Shown here piece by piece: positions 23,386 to 34,260 of a DNA stretch of 64,000 nt. Made by a program: the position numbers and the translations under genes. Origin of the DNA: Calliphora vicina (Eukaryota > Arthropoda > Insecta > Diptera > Calliphoridae); NCBI RefSeq assembly GCF_958450345.1, contig NC_088780.1:94624226-94688225 (forward strand). The letters run 5' to 3'. The notes beneath the pieces are model-generated. The model made no database searches, had not been told where the DNA came from, and saw nothing but the letters and a program-made list of their open reading frames with translations. The stretch's first letter is position 1. Each line of letters begins with the position of its first letter.

Positions 23386-23632
23386 AATCACCCTTATTAT
23401 ACTTGGCGTCGTCGACATCGTCGTCAATATTGAGTCAAAAAATGGTAGATGTTACGCTGATATCGATAACAATTGGTAACTTTTGACAGCGTTTTGTACT
23501 TTAACCCGACTTATAAAAGTATAAAATTCTGTCAAAAGTTACCAATTTTTTTCGATTTCGGAGAAACACATACCATTTTTTGACTCAATATTGACGACGA
23601 TGTCGACGACGCCAAGTAGAATAAGGGTGATT
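23386..23632. mobile_element. 247 bp near-perfect palindromic MITE inside Jockey
   Basis: The two arms (about 23386-23486 and 23530-23632) are complementary almost throughout: AATCACCCTTATTATACTTG on the left against AATCACCCTTATTCTACTTG inverted on the right. Complementarity continues through ggcgtcgtcgacatcgtcgt and tgagtcaaaaaatggta, and resumes at ggtaacttttgacag. Only a short loop separates the arms. The Jockey reading resumes on each side (GTAS on one side, IDLIQSAQSKI on the other). Confidence 0.8.
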
Positions 23633-23753
23633 GCTTGCTGTTCCCCATAATTGGATTCCTTATGTCCAAATTGGTTTTAAGACTGTCTTATACAGGATGA
23701 CTTTGCAGTTAAGGCTTAATTTCGATTGTTGGTGGATTAACCAGTGTAAATTA

Positions 23754-25038
23754 AGGAGTGAGATCGAAAAATTCTTAACACACGTTTTTCATTACATTTT
23801 TTAACCCAAGTATTATTTGAATTTTTTTTTGATCAAGTTACCTTTGAAAAACATGTCAGTTATTATGTGTAATGTCAATTATATTAATTTTTTTGTTAAT
23901 CTGATTAAAATGAGTGACCAGAAAAAAGTGCGTACTGAAATTATTAAATATTTTCAACAAAACCCAACTTGGTCTTACAAAAAGTTGGCCAAGCATACAA
24001 AGGTCTGCCGTCAAACTGTTTCCAATGTTATTAAACAATACCGGGAGAACTTGTCAGTTGATAGAAAACCTGGTTCAGGTAGAAGGAATGGTCCACATGA
24101 TGTTTCTAAAGCCAAAAAAATAGAACGCATTTTCAAAAGAGCTCCCAACACATCCGGTAGGAAAGCAGCCCGGTTAGCTCAGTGCTCGGACTATTTGGTA
24201 CGAAAAGTTAAAGCTAATGCAGGTTTAAAAACATACAAGGCTCAAAAAGTTCCTGACAGGAACGCTACTAAAAATTTAGAGGCCAAAAACAGAGCACTGA
24301 AATTGAAGTCAAGTTTTATAAAAAAATATTCTTGCTGCATAATGGATGACGAAACGTATGTTCTGGCAGATTTTTCGCAACTTCCAGGTCAAAAATTTTA
24401 TGTTGCTGATGCTCGAGGGAATGTTGAAGAAAAGTTTAGGACCCAAAAGCAGACAAAATTTCCCAGAAAGTTCTTGGTATGGCAAACGGCAAAAGAAGCC
24501 ACTCATTTGTTACAACGGGCTCTATAAATACCGAAATTTACATCAAGGAATGTTTACAAAAAAGGCTGCTTCCATTCATAAGACTTCATAATGTGTCCAC
24601 TTATTTTTGGCCTGACTTGGCATCCTGTCACTATGGCAAACAAGCCCTTGAGTGGTACAAGAACAATAATGTGGTATTTGTACCAAGAGAGGCAAATCCT
24701 CCAAACTGCCCGGAGCTAAGGCCAGTGGAGAGATATTGGGCTCTTGTTAAAAGAGAATTGAAGAGTACAAAAAAGGAGTCCAAAAGTGTGGTAGATTTTA
24801 AACGGAGATGGACTACATGTTCGAGCAAAGTGACAGAAAGCACTATAAAAACGTTAATGGAAGGGTTTCCGAAAAAGGTTCAAAATTTCATCACTAGTGA
24901 TTAAAACTATAAAAATAATTTTTTTTGTAAATTGTAATAATAATTTCAATCAAATAAAAAAAAAATTAAAGCTGTAAGTTTAGTGGTTTCTTTTTTATAA
25001 ACATATATGTATGTTAAGAATTTTTCGATCTCACTCCT
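23754..25038 (+). mobile_element. DD37E Tc1/mariner transposon, copy A (inactivated)
   Basis: A 1285 bp element between TA dinucleotides at 23752-23753 and 25039-25040. The ends are perfect 27 bp inverted repeats beginning AGGAGTGAGATCGAAAAATT. Compared with copy B at 36021-37318 it differs by a net 13 bp deletion near 24485 and only about three substitutions that I could find. It is inserted in the RT coding region of the Jockey fragment. Confidence 0.95.
23910..24904 (+). pseudogene. DD37E transposase, frameshifted
   Basis: Same transposase as the intact gene at 36177-37184. It starts MSDQKKVRTEIIKYFQ and reads in frame through the helix-turn-helix, the first catalytic block MDDETYVLADF and KFLVW. 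A net 13 bp deletion at about 24485 then replaces the QAICSCG region and shifts the frame. The second half (WPDLASCHYG, PELRPVERYW, C-terminus FITSD) is intact in another frame up to a stop at 24902-24904. Two substitutions change residues relative to the other copy (Leu for Arg near 24297, Glu for Val near 24778). An AATAAA follows at 24953. It cannot give a full-length enzyme, though the ends could still be moved by one made elsewhere. Confidence 0.92.
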
Positions 25039-25040
25039 TA

Positions 25041-25818
25041 GAAGCTTTTAGTTTCATGTGGAGCCGCTTGGCTTCTATGTGCCGACGCCAAGTAAGACGT
25101 CTATCTAAATGAAGGCCAAGGTATGTAACGTGGTCAGACTGTGGGATGTTCACACTGTTTAGTGTCACTGGTGGACAATTTCCTCTCCTAAGTGAAAACG
25201 TTATGTGCTTGAGATAATTATCAAGGTTTCTAGATGCTACATTTAAGTCCACATGAGAACTAAGAATTGCAGTGTCATCTGCAAAGGTGGAAATGGTTAA
25301 TTCTTCGGACTCGGGCAAGTCTGAGGTGTATAATAAGTACAGGGTTGGTCCTAGAACACTTCCCTGATCTTTGATCGCATAGTCGCTTGTCACATAATCG
25401 TCGGATTTTATCCTAAACAAGCGATCCGATAGGTAAGACTCTAGTATTTTGTGAGTACTAGAAGGCAGTAGGCATTTAATCTTGTGTATTAGACCTTATG
25501 CCATACCTTGTCAAAAGCCTGGGCAACATCTAGAAATATTGCCGAACAGTACTTTTTTAGTTCGAAAGATTTTCGTATCTCTCCAGTTAGGCGGTTAACT
25601 TGCTCAATTGTTCCGTTATGTTTACCGAATTCGAATTGATGATCTGGGATAATGTTTTGACTATTTAAGAATGTTAAAATTTTCCCTTGGATTATTCTCT
25701 CAAATAGTTTAGACAAGCAAGGCAATAAGCTAATAGGTCTGTAGGATGATGCCAATGTCAAATCCTTTCGGCCCATTCTCTTTTCTAACGAATTAGTTGC
25801 GTTCGCTACAGGTCCCAT
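25041..25818 (-). pseudogene. Jockey-like reverse transcriptase domain, frameshifted
   Basis: From 25818 on the minus strand it reads SSYRPISLLPCLSKLFERII (RT motif 1 region), IPDHQFEF, and FLDVAQAFDKVWH (motif A, with the catalytic Asp in the F-D-x-x-x-A-F-D pattern). It is then frameshifted near 25490, where the WH context should continue into a HKI..LLP helix. The second frame (25420-25041) reads GSVLGPTLYLLYTSDLP (motif B) and STFADDTAILSSH (motif C, the FADD catalytic pair at about 25274-25285). It continues with VTYLGLHLDRRLTWRRHI, typical of the thumb boundary. The endonuclease domain is absent, so this is a 5'-truncated dead copy. Confidence 0.88.
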
Positions 25819-25821
25819 ATG

Positions 25822-26300
25822 ATGGTCTGGCCAGATATCAGAAGCTCATTATAGATAGGACTATTTTGCTGCCATCAAATACAGAGCACTACTTTATCGC
25901 CATGGATATTTGGCTTTGGTGTCGATTCGGCTGGTTGGTCGGGCTTCACGTACGATCTCTTACGCTTCGGGTTATCGTAATGGATGCATTTTTCATCGCA
26001 AGAAACGATTCGGTACAAAAATGATTTTATTTTCTAGCGTTAAAATATCATTTCGGATCACTCGGCTACAATTCGTATGGTACCCAATTTCTTTGCTTTT
26101 GGATAAATCCTGTTTTAAAATTGCTGCTTGAGTAGCTCTCAATGATTTTGCGATCTCTTGTTGAGTTTGACAACAATCTTCATAGAGTAATGCCTCCAAT
26201 TCTTGGTCTTCCAACTTTTTTGGTTGGCCTGGGCGATCTTTGTCTTCCGTGTCGAAATCACCAGTGCTGAATTGAACAAAAATCGCATTTTTAAGTCTAT
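25822..26300 (-). pseudogene. Mariner transposase relic (different subfamily)
   Basis: Minus-strand fragments read DRPGQPKKLEDQELEALLYE and DCCQTQQEIAKSLRATQAAI (N-terminal helix-turn-helix, clear in the 73-residue frame 26214-25993). After frameshifts come PWR-type remnants of the STAKPNIHG/WW region near 25880-25920. The DD34D catalytic residues are not intact. It differs from the other mariner relics here (LEDQELEALL rather than LDRRLKVREI). It directly abuts the 5'-truncated end of the Jockey fragment. Confidence 0.75.
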
Positions 26301-28162
26301 CTATGAAAAGAACATTACCGACAAAAACCGAACACTTTTGATTGCAAATAAAAAGCAGTTTAGTAGTTTAAAATTGTAAATTTATACAACAACACTTTAA
26401 ATCAGTGATGTTCAAAAATAAAAATGAAGATGTATTGGTGAGAGAGCTACCCAGCAAACATAATGTCAAACACTTAAAATAAGAACAAAATAAAGAATGT
26501 TTAGATTTAGAATTTTTGCCAGATATAACCGATTTATTAAATGAATGTAATTTAAATTTTAAGGAAATAAAAGAATACACATTATACGGCCGAAATTCTC
26601 TAAATTTTTTTATTTATTTCTGACTTTGTTGTTTTGTGTTCAATTGTAATTGAAACGCGTGTGTTTGCTTTGCTTCGTCCAAAAACCAACCAACAACAAT
26701 GCTTAATGAATTTCTGGAAAAATGAGACATTTGTTACGCTCTTTTAAAGAGAATAAGAATATGTGTGTTGTTACTCAGCGCGAAAGCACAATGAAATGAA
26801 CATCATTGCTTTAAATAGTCACATTTATAAATTCGCAGAAATTTTGTAAGGCAGTTGATGTCTTTACTTAAGATGTTTCAAATTAGACTCATTGACGACT
26901 GCAACCTCTGCCACTATTTATAACACGCCATCTTTCGTGAACATTCTAAAATGATCTTAACGGACAACTACTATATTCGAATTCTAGAGCTTTCGAAGTT
27001 AATGTTCACAGCTTAAACATTCAGTATTGCCATACTTTTAAACAATGGTAACAACCGCATGCTATCAACATTGTTGATAAGTAGAAACTTCTACTGATGG
27101 AAATGTTTATTAACATGATGAATGTTGCTGGCAGTTGCGACCAGACGTTAAATTCAAATCGCTAGTGCAAATTCGTAACAATATTTGAGAAACTTGAAAT
27201 AAGTTCTATTTTTTTCTTAACTAAGTTAAGAACTCATAAAGGTGTACTTATTGGTACTTTATGATTCTAGAAACTTAAAATTACTTAAAAAGTTCAAAGT
27301 AAGTATCCACAAAGAAGTTGCATAATGGTACTTTATTTCTTTGAAGGTACTTTCTGGTTCTTCGTAGTTAACGAACTGAGAAGCACTAAAATATTCTAAA
27401 GCTATTTTGGGGCCATAATGCAAAGTTTTGTTTTATTTATTTATATAGTCTTAAAGCAAAGTACTTTAGACATTGCTGTTTCTATTTCGAAATACTTTTT
27501 TACTCAACTTCATTTAAATAGCTCCCATTTGAAGTTGTTTGTTTATTTATTGCATTATTATTATTTCGCATTCAAATTGAAAAACTGTGTTAATTTACCA
27601 CAACAATTTGGCCAACTTTAACATTTTTTTTGCATTGAAAATTGATGCAATGTTTGTAGTATTTTTAAGGCTTTAAATAATTAAATTCCCACAAAAAAAA
27701 AAGTAAAACAGAAAAATATATGCCAACATTTAAATGAAAAAAAAACTATTTTGTTTGCGCACACACAAAAACTTCCTGTTTTGCTAAATATGGCGGAAAA
27801 ATTTTATGGAAATCAATTTAATTTAATTGAGAAAAAAATCAAATTGTTTTCAATTAATTGTTAAGGGAATAAATAACTATTCAATTATTTATAAAGCTAG
27901 CAAATAACTACCACAATTATGAAACACATATAATGGAAATTACGCAAAAATAGTAATTATTAAAAATTTTTAAAATAATAAAAGTATTCAAACAATGAAG
28001 CAAAATATTATTAATAAGGGTGTGTCGTTAATCTGGTTGGCAGTAAGTTTGAGTAACAGTCATCGGTTCATTACATATCCGAGACTCCAGTTATTAGCTA
28101 TGATCCCTAGTATACCAAACCACATAAAAATATAAATAAGTGATAATTTCTAACAGTTGGAT
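26301..28162. other. AT-rich non-coding DNA
   Basis: No gene. 26916-27075 belongs to the dispersed repeat also seen at 21348-21503. Nothing else recognised. Confidence 0.45.
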
Positions 28163-28166
28163 TTAA

Positions 28167-28321
28167 CCCTCTAATGCTTAAGCATGCCTAAAGGCCCTCA
28201 TCGAAAAATACCAATAAATGCAAATATAACTGATATTTCATTTCAAAAACTTTGTAAGCTTTTTAAAATAATTTAAGTGCGTTTTTGAAATTTAGCATTT
28301 TTGCAATTGGACATTAGAGGG
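28167..28321. mobile_element. piggyBac-type MITE (155 bp)
   Basis: TTAA lies on both sides (28163-28166 and 28322-28325). The ends are inverted: CCCTCTAATG at left, CATTAGAGGG at right. TTAA duplication with CCC-starting ends defines piggyBac-type elements. No coding sequence. Longer relatives are at 41116-41621 and near 62600-62989. Confidence 0.8.
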
Positions 28322-28325
28322 TTAA

Positions 28326-29046
28326 GAACAAGTTATTTTTGGCCTCTGTTTTATTTAAATATTTTGAATACCTCTTTTACAAACAAAAAAAACTGATTTT
28401 GTATTTTGTTTGTTATAAAATTCATTGAACCTTTTATATAATTTTTTTTTACATTGTAAATAGCTTTTGCCGGTTTAACAGCCAGTTGGCTGGTTTTTGT
28501 TAACAATAGTTAGTTGCTGTTTTTTTTTTGTTTTATACCTTATACTAACTCAACAACACCCACGCTAACTTAATCATCCTTTTGGCCACATTATTACATG
28601 CATTTGCAGTTTTTGTTTTGTGTTTGAAACTAAAAATAACCTTGGACATGTAAATAAAATACATAAATTGCTAAAAAACACATTAAACTGAAAACAAACA
28701 AACCAAATAATAATAAAAAAACCCTATAAAATGCGTTATAAAATAATTTACCTTAAAGCTACTTAGAAGTTCTTGTTATAAAAGTTTAATAAAATTTTGT
28801 TGGCAAAACTAAACAGATAAATTTTACACTATAAGCGAGCTAGTTATATTTGCATAGATTAAGGACTGAGAACAGTCAATTTATTGTGTCAATAAGTCAT
28901 TAGCAATGTTTTCTCAAAGGGGTTTAAATTTATTGACATAGTGATGAACAGTTTGTGCAACCAAAACTGTTTTACGTCAACAAACATGTTCAATCATGTT
29001 CCATTCAAAATAAACCTTATTTAATTCCTGATTGTAAATGTAGTTA
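28326..29046. other. AT-rich non-coding DNA
   Basis: No gene or recognised repeat. Confidence 0.5.
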
Positions 29047-29773
29047 AAACAAGTAAGAGAGCTACATATATTCGGCTGTGCCGAATCTTATATACCCTTC
29101 ACCAAATTATACTTAAAAATATTTTTATTTAAACAAAATCCAAATTTTTTTTTAATGTTTTAAAATTTTTTTTTCCAAATTGTTTTTTAATTTTTTTTAA
29201 AAAAAAGTTTTTTCAAAATTTTGTTTTTTTTAAATTTCTTTAATTAATTTGTTTGGAAAAAGAATTTATGACAAAAAAAAATTTTTGATAAAAAAAAGTT
29301 CGGGTTAAAAAATATTTTTTTCCGATTTTGACCCATTGTATGTCCAACTTACTATGGTCTTATATACGTCGTTGCAAAGGTCTTTGAAATATCTATCATT
29401 AGATATCCATATTGTCTATATTAATGACTTAGTAATCCAGATATAGGTCAAAAATAGGTCAAAAATCGAGGTTGTCCTAGTTTTTTCCTTATATCTCAGC
29501 CATTTGTGGACCGATTTTCTCGATTTTAAATAACGACCGAGCCGGAAGAATTTCGGAGATATTGATGTATGAATCGTGTATGTAAGTTATTTGGGGGCTT
29601 CGGAAAGATGTTTTCAACACACAGACGGACAGACGGACATGGCTATATCGATTCCGCTATCTATAACGATACAGAATATATATACTTTATGGGGTCGCAA
29701 ATGAAAAATGTGGAAATTACAAACGGAATGACAAACTTATATATACCCTTGCCACTCATGATGAAGGGTATAA
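29047..29773 (-). mobile_element. Helentron-like element, family 1, full length
   Basis: Reverse copy. It begins aaacaagtaagagagctaca with hairpin attcggctgtgccgaat, then tatacccttcacc, a homopolymer-rich segment, the conserved block attagatatccatattgtct, cacagacggacagacggaca, the tatatatactttatggggtc core, and the end hairpin tatacccttgcc / gaagggtata. It is one of the best-preserved copies here. Confidence 0.88.
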
Positions 29774-30059
29774 TAATACTATTTACAACACCACTATAAC
29801 ATATAAGATTGCTCAAAATCACTCACCCGAACCTTTTATGAAAATTAATTAATCCCCATTGTTGATCCATTTGGGCATTTTTAACGTATTTGTTATCGTT
29901 CTGTCGATAACTTAGGATGTCCGTTTTTGTGGACATTCTCTTGGAGAACTTCCATAGCCTGTATTAATATATGTAGTAACTTCAAAAACACCAAACATGT
30001 TTCCCCACGGTGGCTTCCCTTCTATACTTTGCTGTATATCATCTTCAAATATACGGGCC

Positions 30060-32456
30060 TTCAGTCTAAACTGTCGCTAAGTTTACCTGACTAGAGTCCA
30101 ATATGGGAAAAAAGGATGTTCTAAATCTGAAAAGAAACTTAACATATCTAGTACCACAGGGATTAAAGGACCATGCGACTACGATTTCAGCCTGGTATTT
30201 GGAGTGGTCATTCAATGAGCAACGTGCACAGTGGGGGAACTGATAAAAATGTGGAAATAAATCTGTAACTTCTAAACGAATAGCCCGATTTTAATAAAAT
30301 TTCTTATGGCTAATTTGGGCTTAAAATAACAATTCGCGATTCGATTTGAAAGATTATTGTATATGTGAAATCTACTATTTATTCTCATTTCAAAATAAAA
30401 AATTTAGTTTCTTTTACCTACCTTGGTCTGCTTTTTTACTAATTACGGATCCAAATCTTTCCCGATTTTCTTGAAATATCTTTTTTTTTGAATTAACAAC
30501 AAATTTAATAAACGTAAGAAAGTACCATTTAAAAATCTCTACTGACTCAAAAGTTATGTGCATTCAAATTTAAATGCACATAACTTTTGAGTCATGTTAC
30601 ATTAATTTTAAATTATACAGAAAATAAGAAAGATAAATAATGTATTTACATTTTTCTCAAAGATAACATTTTGGGTAATATTATAAAAGCAAAATAATAT
30701 CAAAATTCGTATTATTGAGTGGTCCAGAGCATTCCGAATTAGACCTATTTTTTATGTAAATTACAACTTTACACAACATTTTCTCCAATATGTTCTTCAA
30801 TATTGTGCAAACGGATTTCATAGCCCCGAACCTTCAATAGATCCAAAAATCTAAAAAATCCCTGTTTTGGAATTTTTTAAAAGTTTTTTTTTTTGGGAAT
30901 TTTGGGATTGTCAATAACAATTCGCAAACGTCATTTTCTCTTTTGCATTTCGATCAAAAATTTCTATTTTAAAAATTAAAATTTTCCACAAAAATTAGCT
31001 GCCATTTTTTATACCCATATTTTTGAAAAAAGTCTTCTATAATTTTTGTAATTCTTGGAAATTTTTTACAGTTTTGAAAAGAAGACATAATTTCCTACAC
31101 GTTGATATATAATATGTATATCTTTTTATTTCCACTAGTCAAATTTATGGATTCAAAATACATAACTCATAGTAATTAGTTTCATCATGTAGTGTTCTCC
31201 GGTATTTGGTTATGCAGCAGTCGACAAAACAGTGCAAAAAAATATATTACAAAACGGCAAAATTTAATAATTTTCAGTTTGTTGTTGATTTTAACAGACT
31301 TTTTTCAGTTCCCCCACTGTGCGTGGTGTTGCATTGCAACATATACCGTCAATAGGTCGACTGGTGATTCGGAATTCTCTCTGAATTTGCCTTTGCCACC
31401 GACATAGCAGCGAGAAGAGTCCAGAAATTAAATGTCGTAACTTCTACTCTTAATATCAATGTGGACAGTCTTGCTTCAATCAATTCTCTTAAGTCCAATG
31501 TAATTATCAGTTCGATTTCGTTTTAGGTTCTTCAGATTGAGTGTAATTTATTAATTCCAAAAATATTTATTTATTCTGTATTTCTGATATTAAAACGCTG
31601 TTAAGTTTTTTATATAAAAACAAAAGTTATGTTTTTGGTGCAGAAATTGATTAAACATTTTAGAAAAACAAATAATTACAATGAAATATCAATTCCACTT
31701 TGAAAACTGAAAGTGGTTTCATTCCGAAAGAAATTTTTGTTTTACTTTTTCTGAATAAGCGAAATACGGAATTAATTCCACTTTCGATTGGATTAGAATG
31801 CTGTGACAGGCCTGTATGACAAAATGTATTCAACCAACTTAGACAACACCATGTCGAGTTAATATGGGTTCCAATTCATGAGGGCATACGGGTAAATGAA
31901 ATTTGCTGATAAATGCGCAAGTAATGGGTCGTCCTTTGACGTGACTCTAACGCAAAGCGACATTCATATGCCTTTGATGGCAATATTGAATTTGGTAGAC
32001 AGAATTATCTGGCCCGCTCTGGCAAAGAAAAGTACCAATCTTGGCTCTTGGTAGAAATTCGGTCGGACTTCTTTCGAGTGTAATTACTGGACACAGGTCG
32101 GAGCATATGGGTTACCCACGTTATAGCTATTGTATAAGTTGTTTAGATGCGGAAGACGGGGGTCTAGTACAACACCGTATATGAGACTGCCCCAGTTTAC
32201 AAGAGCGTAGACTAATACATTTAGGTACAAGTCTGATCTGGACTGTCTCAAGTGATGTGTCACTGACGAATCTGATAAAATTTTTCACAATTTCTGACTG
32301 ATTCCCAATGGAACTACATGAGTCACAAAGTCGCCCGGGGTAGGGATGGAGATTATTATTTTTCTCATTTATCACAATAGGCCATTGGGTCTTCAAGTGA
32401 ATTCGCAAATTGTGCGAGAAACCATGTAACCTAACCTAACCAACCTAACCTAACAA
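30060..32456 (+). mobile_element. Non-LTR retrotransposon 3' fragment (R1/LOA-type RNase H), with nested insertion
   Basis: Right of the nested element, plus-strand reading gives EFAFATDIAARRVQKLNV (31383-31436) and, after an AT-rich interruption (about 31505-31805), VFNQLRQHHVELIWVPIHEG (about 31827-31886), the C-terminal RNase H histidine region. The segment ends at 32430-32455 with aacctaacctaacc-type repeats, a known style of 3' tail for such retroelements. Stops and shifts interrupt all domains. The part left of 30227 is only weakly recognisable. Clade assignment is approximate. Confidence 0.65.
30227..31321. mobile_element. Transib-like non-autonomous element 2
   Basis: A 1095 bp insert with inverted ends CACAGTGGGGGAACTGA, flanked by CGTG on both sides (30223-30226 and 31322-31325). 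Only four bases match, not five. It shares with 7337-8817 the subterminal aaataaatctgtaacttcta and weakly the interior (gtttaaaaatc, then agtccaaagttacatgcat-like sequence), so it is the same family but older. At 30544-30593 there is a perfect ~21 bp-arm hairpin (gactcaaaagttatgtgcat). No transposase. It splits an RNase H relic. Confidence 0.7.
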
Positions 32457-32477
32457 TTAATATTGGTAATTTTTTAA

Positions 32478-32618
32478 TGGGTCCATTATGGATGGCAACC
32501 GAACTTCAGTGGCGTTGTCAGTTGCTGCATCAGTTTCTGTGGTCAAATGGCAATCAGAAATTAGTGGTTGCCGTCTGGCAACGCAACTGAAGTTCGCTTG
32601 CCATCCATAATCGACACA
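32478..32618. mobile_element. 141 bp foldback MITE
   Basis: Left arm TGGGTCCATTATGGATGGCA. The inverted right arm reads TGTGTCGATTATGGATGGCA. Both continue through a(g/c)cgaacttcagt(g/t)gcgttg. TAA lies on each side (32475-32477 and 32619-32621). The arms occupy most of the element. Confidence 0.7.
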
Positions 32619-32621
32619 TAA

Positions 32622-33655
32622 GTAACTTTTCTCTCCGTGTATTCTTGTAATTTACATTTCCACTATAACTATGCTTGGACCACAACACCACCCACCATAA
32701 AAATAAAAGTCGACATTAATTTTTTTTATATTGTTGTTTTTTATATCATTCCAGTAATTTACACTAAAGTTGGATGATTTCAATTGACTTAATTTTAGTT
32801 TTTTAGTATTTACAAGCTTGTTGTCTTATAAAATGCTAATTACAACTAAAATTTCTATTAATTAATGCACTACAAACGCCTTTTATCGCTGTTTGTTATA
32901 ATTTTCAACAAATCTCTCATGTGATTGCTTGGATATTTAAACTGTTAACATTTTTAACCAATACTCAGATATAATTATAAATAATTGTGGAAAAAAAAAT
33001 ATGTTAAATTATTAAAAACAAGGCGTTAAAAGAGAAAGACAAAGAGAAAGAAAAATAAATGACAAGCAACCACTGACCCAATGTAGGTTGTTTGTCGTGT
33101 CCCCTTAATAATATAACACGGAGTGTGTGGTGTTACAAATGTTTAAATGTCTCTGGTTCATTATTGGAAATAATTATTAAATAACATTTATAAATAACTA
33201 TGATTTAATGACAATAAATAATTGTAAAATTATTAATAAGGAAGTAATGTTTGAATATAAATTAGTTTCAATAATGCTGCTGGCGTTTAGTGGAGAGTAA
33301 ATGAGATCGGATTTAACCAGCAGTTTTAGGAGACTGTACCGAACTAGTGATTTTACTTAGCATTTAGGCAGTCCAATAACCGGACTCACTTCTACTTTCT
33401 AAAGCGCAGTACAATATAATCGTTTAGAGCGGTTACTTAGACACACTTAAGTGACAATTGACTTCACCCTATATTACCTGGGATGTATAAAGTAACCATA
33501 TTGACTTCTCTCTGCATTACAAAGAGCCCATAGGTATCAAATAACTCAAAATATATAAATTGGTGTCAACCAAGTGATTAGAATTTAATAATGATTACTG
33601 TCTATAACAAGAATACCTAAATAAGAGCGGAAAGCGTTTTCTAGTTGTCAAAAAT
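32622..33655. other. AT-rich non-coding DNA with a dispersed repeat
   Basis: No gene. 33451-33560 matches 6538-6640. Confidence 0.45.
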
Positions 33656-33659
33656 TCTC

Positions 33660-34260
33660 ATGCCCATAAAATTTGTATGCAGCATATCGAAATATGGCGG
33701 CGGCAATTGGAAAATCCGATTTTGACAATTGGAAAATCCGATTTTGATAAAATAGTGAAGTTAGTTGTAAAACACAATTTGAAAAACAAGTCAACAAAGT
33801 TTTTGATTTTGCAAAAAATTTTATGTTTTGAGTTACAAAACATTTATTTTGATAGATAACAAACTCGCATCCCACTAAGCGACCAAATAGGTCTTCAAGG
33901 AAAATATCTAAGCTTTCTTTTAAGAAAAAAACTCAAAAAAGTTTTTGATTTCGGAAAAAAAAATATTAAATTTTTTTTATTTTTTTTTTAAATATTTTTT
34001 TTTTCGAAAGATTGAAGAAATAGCTATCTAAACTATTTGGGACACATTTTGCTAAGAACAATAGGTAATGAATTACATGGGTGAGAAAAAACACACGTTT
34101 GACCAAATTGTCAAATTTTGACCCCCTCTAATTCAAAGAGTTCTTGACCGATCTTGTGTCTGAATTACTATCCAATAGGTCTAACATTGGTGCAAATTCC
34201 CGATCGGAAGACATCGATTTTAAAAGTTGGTTCACTTGACATGAAATCCCCCATATTAAT
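33660..34260 (-). repeat. Dispersed repeat, inverted relative of 16842-17150
   Basis: The complement of 34080-34260 matches 16842-16990: gggggatttcatgtcaagtg, ccaacttttaaaatcgatgt and tagtaattcagacaca. The match continues toward 33840 (atctatcaaaataaatgttt). A 22 bp unit starting caattggaaaatccgatttt is tandemly doubled at 33704-33747. No coding sequence. Confidence 0.6.

Larger units (their letters stand above)
23200..25818 (-). mobile_element. Jockey-like non-LTR retrotransposon fragment with two nested insertions
   Basis: Reading on the minus strand, the reverse-transcriptase ORF runs 25818 to 25039, is interrupted by a DD37E transposon, and continues 23753-23633 (HWLIHQQSKLSLNCKVILYK). 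It is interrupted again by a palindromic element and ends with 23385-23200 (GAPWYIRNENIRRDLDVPLV and KDEFRKTREAYLSKLHHHPN). That order of blocks, ending in APWY.RN, is characteristic of Jockey-clade ORF2. It is 5' truncated, and no 3' poly-A was seen where it meets the Helentron fragment. Frameshifts and a stop (IWT*GIQLWG) show it is dead. Confidence 0.85.
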
